Positions 51,485-57,509 of a stretch of DNA of 57,509 bases are shown one piece after another. The notes below the pieces were generated by a model. The model was not told the DNA's origin. It worked only from the letters and a program-made list of their open reading frames with translations, and ran no database searches. The position numbers and the translations under genes were made by a program. Where the stretch lies: NCBI GenBank assembly GCA_027621505.1, contig JAQCBK010000005.1, forward strand, positions 1-57,509, read 5' to 3'. Source of the stretch: Bacteroidota bacterium (GTDB lineage Bacteria; Bacteroidota; Bacteroidia; Flavobacteriales; Flavobacteriaceae). How positions within the stretch are numbered: position 1 is the stretch's first letter; each line of letters opens with the position of its first letter.

Positions 51485-53848
51485 TTGAAAATCCTTCCCA
51501 TTCTTTTTTGTTTTCTCGTAGGGATTTATTCTTATGCACAGCAAAACGCTTTTGAAATTAAGGGCATTGTTGTCGATGAATCGTCTCAACAGCCCATTCC
51601 ATTTGCCACGATTGTTGTTGGCGACAAGTCCACCCAGGAAGCCATGGCAGGAGTTAGTTCTGCTGATGATGGCTCTTTTTTGGTCATTTCTCCCTCTCAA
51701 GAAATTTATCTGGAGATCAGCTTTATGGGTTATGAGACTTTCCGCAAGGACAACATAACGCCCAATAATCAGGGAATAGATTTGGGGGTAATTTTGCTTA
51801 AGGAAAAGTCTCAAATGTTAAATGAAGTGGAAGTTAGAGGAGAAAAATCAACCACTGAGTTTAAACTGGATCGGAGGGTATTTAATGTAGGTAAAGATTT
51901 GAGCAGTACGGGTGCCAGTGCCTTGGAGGTCTTGGACAACGTGCCCTCTGTAACAGTAAGTATCGAAGGACAAGTAAGTTTGAGAGGAAACACCGGCGTT
52001 CAAATATTGATCAATGGTAAACCCTCTGTTGTGACCAGCGAAGGGGGGAATGCTTTGGGATCGATTACCGCTGATATGATCGAGCGGGTGGAGGTGATCA
52101 CCAATCCTTCTGCCAAATATGAAGCTGAGGGAACGGCTGGAATCATCAATATCATTATCAAAAAAGACGAAAGGAAAGGAATAAATGGCTCCCTTACATT
52201 GAATTATGGTCAACCCGTAAACAATAGTGCTGGATTGAGCCTCAATCGACGGACCGAAAAGTTTAATTTGTTCACCCAGATAGGTTATGGATCTAGAAGT
52301 TACCCCAGACGAGAAAAAAACAAAAATGATAACTTATTGACCAAGACTCAAGTGTTGACTGAAGGGACCCAATACAGAAAAGAAGAGTTTTTTAATTTTA
52401 TTCTGGGGACGGACTATTATATCAATCCCCAAAACGTGATTACCCTTTCTGGATTTTATGCTTTTGAAGCAGAGGATCAACCCTCAGATACCCATGTTAG
52501 GGAGTATCAAAATAACACTGAACTCACTTCAGAGTGGAACAGAGAGGAAGTTACTACTGCGGGGAATCCCAAATACCAATACGAGCTGATATACAAAAGA
52601 GATTTTTTGGATGATGAGGATCACGACCTGATTTTTAGTGCCACAGGAAACCTTTTTAGCAAGGATCAGAACTCTGAATTTTTCAATACAGCCGTGAGTG
52701 GTGCAAATCCCTTTGAGGATCAACAAACCCATACCTATTTTAGGGAGGAGGTCCATAATTTAAAATTAGATTATACCCGACCTTTTGCTGAAGTTTGGAA
52801 GCTGGAGGGTGGCTTCCAATACTCCAACAACGATGTGAGCAATGACTTTGAGGTCAAAGATGAATTGGCAGGAGTGTGGGTAGTGAATCCCGGATTGACC
52901 AATGTGTTTGAATTTACCCAAGGCGTTTTGGGGATTTATGGTATGATGGCTTATGAGTCCGACCCTTGGGGAGTACAGTTGGGACTTAGAACAGAAAATA
53001 CCCGGGTCAATACCGTTTTGGTAAATACCAATGAAAAGAATGATCAAGATTATAATGATCTGTTCCCCTCCTTAAACACTTCATATAAATTCAGCAATTC
53101 TTTTTCTGTTCAAGCAGGATATTCTAGAAGAATCTATCGACCGCGTTTGTGGGACCTCAACCCTTTCTTTAACATAAGGAACAGCTACAATTACAGACAA
53201 GGAAATCCTGATTTAAGAGCGGAATATTCTGATTCCTATGAACTCTCTGCAATATTTATTAAGGGTATTGCCTCTTTCAATATGAGTTTATACCAACTCT
53301 TTACCACCAATACCATAGAATCTGTTACCACTTTTAAAGACAATATCAGCGTGAGGGCCCCTGAAAACCTGGGAACCAAACGGGTCAATGGTATAGAGAT
53401 CAATACCAAGATCAATGCCGGTCAAAAAATAGTGATTAATGGAGATTTTAATTTCAACGGCTTTGACCGAAAAGCAATATGGCAAGAGCGGTCTTTCGAT
53501 TTTAAGGGAAACAGTTGGTTCTCCGAAATCACATCAAAATTTAAGCTTCCCAAAAATTTGGACACTGAGTTCAGTTGGAATTATCAGTCCCGTTTCAAAA
53601 CCATTGATGGAGAGACGCTTCCCAGTCAATATTTTAACATAGGCGTCCGAAAAAAACTTCTCAAAGGAAAAGGGATTATAAGTTTCAATATCAGAGATAT
53701 ATTTGCTTCAAGGGTTAGCGAAAACAGAACCATCAGGGATAGTTTTAATATATGGAGTCGTTCCGTATATGGAAGGTTTTGGGCATTGGGTTTTAGTTAT
53801 GGTTTTGGTAAAGGAGAAGCCATGGAATTTACGGGTAGAAGAAGATAG
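51485..53848 (+). CDS. TonB-dependent receptor-like outer membrane protein, TTG start
   Basis: 787 aa. It begins at a TTG (reading KILPILFCFLVGIYSYAQQ after Met), with no ATG in place. A signal peptide is followed by a carboxypeptidase-regulatory-like domain (about 25-105), a plug domain (VEVRGEKSTTEFKLDRRVFN to IINIIIKK) and a long beta-barrel ending SYGFGKGEAM. These receptors bring substrates across the outer membrane using TonB energy; this sub-family (OMP_b-brl_3 type) often lacks a known ligand. No SusD partner is adjacent. Confidence 0.9.
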   Translation: MKILPILFCFLVGIYSYAQQNAFEIKGIVVDESSQQPIPFATIVVGDKSTQEAMAGVSSADDGSFLVISPSQEIYLEISFMGYETFRKDNITPNNQGIDLGVILLKEKSQMLNEVEVRGEKSTTEFKLDRRVFNVGKDLSSTGASALEVLDNVPSVTVSIEGQVSLRGNTGVQILINGKPSVVTSEGGNALGSITADMIERVEVITNPSAKYEAEGTAGIINIIIKKDERKGINGSLTLNYGQPVNNSAGLSLNRRTEKFNLFTQIGYGSRSYPRREKNKNDNLLTKTQVLTEGTQYRKEEFFNFILGTDYYINPQNVITLSGFYAFEAEDQPSDTHVREYQNNTELTSEWNREEVTTAGNPKYQYELIYKRDFLDDEDHDLIFSATGNLFSKDQNSEFFNTAVSGANPFEDQQTHTYFREEVHNLKLDYTRPFAEVWKLEGGFQYSNNDVSNDFEVKDELAGVWVVNPGLTNVFEFTQGVLGIYGMMAYESDPWGVQLGLRTENTRVNTVLVNTNEKNDQDYNDLFPSLNTSYKFSNSFSVQAGYSRRIYRPRLWDLNPFFNIRNSYNYRQGNPDLRAEYSDSYELSAIFIKGIASFNMSLYQLFTTNTIESVTTFKDNISVRAPENLGTKRVNGIEINTKINAGQKIVINGDFNFNGFDRKAIWQERSFDFKGNSWFSEITSKFKLPKNLDTEFSWNYQSRFKTIDGETLPSQYFNIGVRKKLLKGKGIISFNIRDIFASRVSENRTIRDSFNIWSRSVYGRFWALGFSYGFGKGEAMEFTGRRR

Positions 53849-53872
53849 TTTTTAGATTTTGCGCGGCCCTAA

Positions 53873-54013
53873 TTTTACTTCAAGGCCTTCCCTTGTTTTT
53901 ATCTCTTTTTTCTTTTCATCGCCGCTGAGGTTGCTCGCTTTTCAACCGTACTCTATGGGAATGAATTTGGAATGGATCGACTCAAAGGGGTTTTGGACAT
54001 TCCTGAAGAGTAA
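53873..54013 (+). other. Open frame without start, possible gene remnant
   Basis: A 46-codon open stretch with coding-like content (AAEVARFSTVLYGNEFGMD) ends at a TAA. It has no start codon until Met near the end. It may be the tail of a decayed gene; family not recognised. A chance frame is possible. Confidence 0.2.
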
Positions 54014-54040
54014 ATTCTCTTTTTAAAGAATAACTTAAAG

Positions 54041-54071
54041 AAAAGGCCCTAATCTGAGTAGGGCCTTTTTT
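54041..54071. terminator. Rho-independent bidirectional terminator
   Basis: AAAAGGCCCTA and TAGGGCCTTTT make an 11-bp stem with a 7-nt loop followed by a T-run on the plus strand and preceded by an A-run, so it can work both ways. It lies between the TonB receptor (plus) and the DoxX-like gene (minus) 3' ends. Confidence 0.85.
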
Positions 54072-54423
54072 ATTGGCCAGAAGACCAAGTTTGAATCACT
54101 TGAAAAGACAAATAGGCATTGAGTAAGCCATAAAAAATGGCGGGTAGGATTTGTAACAAATGGTCTTTGATTTTTATTCGGGTGATGACTCCAAACCACA
54201 TTAATAGGGAAAGCCCCAAGGTGCTCACCAACTGAAGATGGGTCTCCCAAAACCCAACCAAGATTCCCAAGCCCCCCAAGATTTGCAACAGGCCTGTCAA
54301 CTTTCTGTATTGTGGGATGCCATAACGAATGAACTCCTTTTTCATCTTTGGATTAATAAAACAGCCAATGCCGTAAAAGAGGAATGAAACAGCACAAAAT
54401 AGAAAGAGTACATTCAGAACCAT
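54070..54423 (-). CDS. DoxX-like membrane protein
   Basis: 117 aa. Four hydrophobic helices with a DoxX-type layout; the second includes LTGLLQILGGLGILVGFW. DoxX family proteins are small inner-membrane proteins linked to redox or thiol stress in some bacteria; this one has no known partner. It starts MVLNVLFLFCAVSFLFYGIG and is separated from the next gene by about 140 nt. Confidence 0.72.
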   Translation of the reverse strand: MVLNVLFLFCAVSFLFYGIGCFINPKMKKEFIRYGIPQYRKLTGLLQILGGLGILVGFWETHLQLVSTLGLSLLMWFGVITRIKIKDHLLQILPAIFYGLLNAYLSFQVIQTWSSGQ

Positions 54424-54562
54424 ATATATCTCAGTTTTTTGGATCCCAGCTCTTTATGATCCAATGGGGGTGGATTAGGGTTGTACTTTTGAAAGTATAC
54501 CTATGTTGAAAGATTACGATCAACGCTTTGAACCATAAAAACACGAACTTGATATGTAACAC

Positions 54563-54952
54563 CTATGATTGCTTAGCTCCTGTTGGCTTGGGGTAGAAAA
54601 CCAAGATCAAACAGGACAACAACATTAAAGCAGAGGGAAGGGTAGGAACCATTCCATCCCCAATACTGATGTGAAAATATATCGCGCCAATCATAAACAG
54701 CGCCATGCCAACAGCAGCAGGTTTAATCAATTTGGGGAATTTAATTCCCCCGATTAAAAGCAAAAGGGCCAAAGATATTTTAAAAGCACCTACAATCATC
54801 ATCAGGGTATCATTGAGACCGTAGGCAGCAAATTCCTCCGACATATTGGTAGCTGTACCTCCTCTAAACATAGAGGGACGGTTCAGCTGGTAGGTCCAAG
54901 CGCTTAAAACCACAATAGAGACGAGAAAAGATATATATTTTGTTAGTTTCAT
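54563..54952 (-). CDS. DoxX-like/unknown four-helix membrane protein
   Basis: 129 aa. Four predicted helices: KYISFLVSIVVLSAWTYQL, then a central pair (MMIVGAFKISLALLLLIGG and AAVGMALFMIGAIYFHISIG, each shown in part), and a C-terminal helix. The pattern and length fit the DoxX superfamily broadly. It may function with the similar protein downstream. Family assignment is tentative. Confidence 0.65.
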   Translation of the reverse strand: MKLTKYISFLVSIVVLSAWTYQLNRPSMFRGGTATNMSEEFAAYGLNDTLMMIVGAFKISLALLLLIGGIKFPKLIKPAAVGMALFMIGAIYFHISIGDGMVPTLPSALMLLSCLILVFYPKPTGAKQS

Positions 54953-55184
54953 TTTTCTTTCAGCTTCAATAAAGTTATAAATAAAAATTAAATGGGAAAT
55001 GCTTACTTCAAAACCAGTACTTTAAAATCCAAAAAATTGAACTGGAAATTACCATTGAAATCTTATTTTTAAATGGAAAGATGGCAAAATCATTCAGTTG
55101 CGATGCTGTTTTGAAAATACAGCATTAATTACAGTATTGGTCGCTCAATAGAAAGCATAATGATGCCCCCCCCAAGTAAAGGAC

Positions 55185-55325
55185 TTATTTCAACTCAGGC
55201 CTATCCGCTTCACTAAGCTGAGGCACTTCTAATGCTCTTGGACAAGTCAAACTGACATTCACAAAGAAATATCCAAATACCATTTGAAGCTTGGTCAGAG
55301 GAAAGTTTTTCCAAAATTTAAATAT
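55185..55325 (-). pseudogene. Possible remnant of a small flavoprotein-like gene
   Basis: A minus-strand open stretch of 46 codons ending at a stop at 55185-55187 reads as a coherent C-terminus (FGYFFVNVSLTCPRALEVPQ). It lacks a start and is closed upstream by a stop. The CPRA stretch loosely recalls FMN-binding pyridoxamine-oxidase-like proteins, but this is a guess. Confidence 0.25.
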
Positions 55326-55358
55326 TTACAGGCGATGCTAATGTTTGCGAATACAATA

Positions 55359-55420
55359 GGTCCTATGGCTCAGTTGGTTGACCAGCTGACTCATCATCCG
55401 TTGGTTTGTCCTATAAGGCC
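55359..55420 (+). pseudogene. Degenerate tRNA-Met-like 5' fragment
   Basis: GGTCCTATGGCTCAGTTGG resembles the acceptor and D-arm start of a bacterial elongator tRNA-Met. It is followed by GACTCATCATCCG, where CAT sits in an anticodon-loop position with a nearly matching stem. The T arm is missing and the 3' acceptor strand is degenerate, so this is not a working tRNA. Confidence 0.5.
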
Positions 55421-55489
55421 TTTAAATACTGGGCTTTCCAAACTCATAGTTCTATAAATATAGTGAATTTTTGCCTCTACCAAACCACA

Positions 55490-55526
55490 GAAAGGGTTTT
55501 TTTGTTTTTTCTCACAACACCCTTTC
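55490..55526. repeat. Inverted repeat downstream of beta-helix gene
   Basis: GAAAGGGT and ACCCTTTC form 8-bp arms around a 21-nt T-rich spacer, just past the 3' end of the beta-helix gene (stop at 55565). It could be an inefficient terminator; evidence is weak. Confidence 0.35.
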
Positions 55527-55564
55527 CTCTTGATTTTTCCGCAAGGTATTGGGAGCAACCAAAA

Positions 55565-57208
55565 CTAATCTGCTTGCTCCACCAATACATCGTTGAACAT
55601 GATCGGATTTTCGCTTATACCCAGTGTTTTGCCACTCGAAATTTGTACATTTTTGAGGCTTACTCTTTTTGTGACCACGTAGGGAAATGATTCTTGATAT
55701 TGCTCATCAACTCGCTTGGGATTGAAGTCGTCGAAGATATTTACCGCTTTGTTTTGTGCGGCCAGTTGACCATCCTCTACAACAAGCCCGTCTATGATTA
55801 TGTTTTCCGGCATGTAAGAGGTATAACCAAAATCGTGTAGCCCAGAATTGTAACCTCCAAAAAGACTCACCGATGAAGATTTTGAATCACTGGGAATAAA
55901 GACACAGTTGCGAATCACGAAATTTCCTTTCCAGGTGCTGCCGTAATCTTGCCGCAAACTGATTAGGTTATTGGAAATTACTGTGCTGTTTTCTAGGGTA
56001 AAAGTGCCGGAGCCAATGGCGCGCACCCCCATATACCCAAGGGTGGAGTTGCTTATGGAAGCATTGTAAACCCCCATATGTGCATCAAAACGGGAAAGTT
56101 TACAATATTCAAATTTTAGATTTTTGGAATAATTAGAGGCGAACACCCCCCAGTAAGTTTTATCGCTAATATCATTGGTCTGGGTGCAGTTCAAAAACGA
56201 AACATTGATGGAACTTCGGACCGTAAGGTCATAGGAACCCATAGAAACAGGTTTTCCAGCAGAACCAATGGTACGGTAGGTCTTATGTCCTGTCATCAAA
56301 CAATTTTTTACCACCACATCGGAGGAGAAGCCAATCGAAATAAATCCACTGTAGGGAGCACCATGTGCTCCTTCACCCTCAACCCGATGAACCAAACCGT
56401 CTATCTCGACATTGGATCGCTCTATGGAAAAATTGCGACTGTAGTAGGTGTATTTGGATGGAGCACGGTTGGCAATGGTGATAAATTCCCCGCCTTTTAT
56501 CTGTAAAAGAGAAGGATCAACAGGAAAAGCTTTGATCGCAGTAATGTTGTCAAAATCCCATATGATGGGTCCATCCATGTTTACATCTCCATTTTTGTCA
56601 ACAAGAAAAATATCTGTTTGTGACTTGCCGTTGTTTTGGTTCAGTCCATAGCGGATGTATCGTCTTATGCTATCGTTGGTAAGGGACACCAAACAAGGAA
56701 AAGGAAGACGTATCCCGATATTTTTTTGAAAAGCCTTTACCGATTTTAGACCATTGATTTCGATAGGACTCAGGCTTGAGCGTACTTCGAACAATGGAGC
56801 CGTGCGATCTACCACATCGGTATCATCGATGATAAAAGTTGACGAGCCAAAATCTGTATTGGTCTTTATCGTAGCCTTAACATCTTCTCTGCCAATATAG
56901 TAGCGGGCTCCTTTATCGGCTTTGACCGATAGGCCATAGGTGTTGGCAACTTCATGGGTCGCCCTAATGAAAGGCATGTCATTGGTTTTGCCGTTTGCCA
57001 CAGCCCCGAGATCACTGTACATTACATATCCTTGCGCTTTGAATTTTTTCAGGTCTTCAGGATGTATATTGATTTTTAGGGGAGTAAGGTTTACGATACC
57101 GGTTTTGTCATAGGTATTCGTAAAACTTACGGCTTGAATCGATTCTTCTTGCTGTCCCAAAAGCGGGTAGATTGTCAGCAGAAATAGCAATAATATTGTT
57201 TTTTTCAT
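55565..57208 (-). CDS. Secreted right-handed parallel beta-helix protein
   Basis: 547 aa. A signal peptide (MKKTILLLFLLTIYPLLGQQ) leads to a pectate-lyase-3-like start: DLGAVANGKTNDMPFIRA, which fits the DxGAVxDGxTDDT pattern. Then short beta-helix turns follow, for example VVVKNCLMTGH, VSFLNCTQTND, LKFEYCKLS and FTLENSTVISN. Such proteins bind or cleave polysaccharides; no catalytic set is obvious. The function is unknown, but the secreted glycan-active context (sulfatases, receptor) is suggestive. Confidence 0.85.
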   Translation of the reverse strand: MKKTILLLFLLTIYPLLGQQEESIQAVSFTNTYDKTGIVNLTPLKINIHPEDLKKFKAQGYVMYSDLGAVANGKTNDMPFIRATHEVANTYGLSVKADKGARYYIGREDVKATIKTNTDFGSSTFIIDDTDVVDRTAPLFEVRSSLSPIEINGLKSVKAFQKNIGIRLPFPCLVSLTNDSIRRYIRYGLNQNNGKSQTDIFLVDKNGDVNMDGPIIWDFDNITAIKAFPVDPSLLQIKGGEFITIANRAPSKYTYYSRNFSIERSNVEIDGLVHRVEGEGAHGAPYSGFISIGFSSDVVVKNCLMTGHKTYRTIGSAGKPVSMGSYDLTVRSSINVSFLNCTQTNDISDKTYWGVFASNYSKNLKFEYCKLSRFDAHMGVYNASISNSTLGYMGVRAIGSGTFTLENSTVISNNLISLRQDYGSTWKGNFVIRNCVFIPSDSKSSSVSLFGGYNSGLHDFGYTSYMPENIIIDGLVVEDGQLAAQNKAVNIFDDFNPKRVDEQYQESFPYVVTKRVSLKNVQISSGKTLGISENPIMFNDVLVEQAD

Positions 57209-57509
57209 TTTCTAATACAGAGATTAATTCAACAGCAGCAAAAAAAGGGGAACGACAACAAAGGATTCATGTAACCATTGATGGCGAACACAACCAAAAA
57301 AAGACCACTCTTTTTTTTTCAAATTAAAAAAAATAAAACAATTTTTTTCATAACAGACCCATAATAGTAGCATCCATTTAATGCTCATGTCTGCCATAAT
57401 GCATTTGGGCCAAACCCGATGATGGCTTGGCGGCAGACAGGCTGGAATAGAGAAGATACCCTTGGGTGCTGGTGGGGCAGTTTCCGATCATTTTATTTAA
57501 ATATAGTAA
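57209..57509. other. Terminal 301-nt non-coding region
   Basis: No open frame with support. It includes a stretch of A and T runs and a short imperfect inverted repeat (GCCAA...TTGGC) near the end. It is upstream of the beta-helix gene, so it may hold its promoter, but no clear -7 element was seen. Confidence 0.45.

Larger units (their letters stand above)
54953..55564. other. 612-nt region with gene debris and tRNA fragment
   Basis: Contains the open remnant at 55185-55325 on the minus strand, a degenerate tRNA-like segment at 55359-55420, a run of eight C at about 55165-55173 and an 8-bp inverted repeat near the end. No intact gene is visible. Confidence 0.5.

Noticed and set aside
55165-55173. 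Run of eight C as a phase-variation tract
   Set aside because: It lies in non-coding debris, not inside an intact gene.
55490-55526. Strong terminator for the beta-helix gene
   Set aside because: The T-run lies inside the loop rather than after the stem, so it is listed only as a weak repeat.
1-57509. CRISPR array, prophage, insertion sequence
   Set aside because: No regularly spaced direct repeats, integrase, transposase or phage structural genes were seen.

Overview
The window looks like chromosomal DNA of a marine-type Flavobacteriaceae (phylum Bacteroidota). This rests on family content (DUF4254, DUF4837, DUF2452, BT_3928-type DoxX/MauE, GH3, outer-membrane TonB receptor, CxPSR sulfatases, GIN-domain protein), on the repeated TAnnTTTG -7 promoter element typical of Bacteroidota, and on weak Shine-Dalgarno signals. 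The genus cannot be fixed from sequence alone. There is no phage, transposase, CRISPR array or rRNA operon.

Layout. 1-10.7 kb: a PaaE-type reductase, a GT9/DUF4254 pair, a small membrane protein, then a leftward operon M23 peptidase - GH3 - methyltransferase - GT2 - purD, followed by tatA and pgk/DUF4837. 10.8-24.5 kb: a housekeeping core of holB, a methyltransferase, mnmG flanked by two parS-like palindromes, ybeY, gltX, an SPFH protein, glnS, folB, tRNA-Cys, a GIN-domain protein, rnr, rpiB, elaA and rnpA. 24.5-34.4 kb: a leftward run of secreted and membrane proteins (M1 and S8 peptidases, MBL hydrolase, SMP-30 protein, a long SulP transporter overlapping a universal stress protein gene) and a lipoprotein sulfatase. 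34.4-41.3 kb: lepA, a MauE/thioredoxin-like protein, dusB, a LolE-like permease, rbfA, a CAP-domain protein, DUF2452 and small membrane proteins. 41.5-57.5 kb is more accessory: AraC regulator with convergent sulfatase, an unknown lipoprotein, an A+T-rich fic gene bracketed by hairpins, a sulfur operon (SulP - MBL/rhodanese - two YeeE/YedE halves) beside a Crp/Fnr regulator, a TonB-type receptor, two DoxX-like proteins, a degenerate tRNA-Met fragment and a secreted beta-helix protein.

How the genes work together. The sulfur operon has the parts for taking up sulfur anions, oxidising persulfides and moving sulfur across the membrane. The leftward M23-GH3-MTase-GT2 operon is translationally coupled and looks like an envelope or conjugate-forming pathway of unknown product. 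The -7 elements place several start codons: they argue for downstream starts in purD, the M23 gene, glnS, AraC and fic, and for a rare CTG start in dusB. In four genes the element sits only 4-6 nt before the start codon, which implies leaderless or nearly leaderless mRNAs.

Nothing here is clearly a wholly new defence or mobile system. The strongest leads are the parS-like pair around mnmG, the CTG start and leaderless promoters, the extra C-terminal domain on the SulP/Usp pair, the GH3 operon, the hairpin-bracketed fic gene, and the tRNA fragment with nearby gene remnants.
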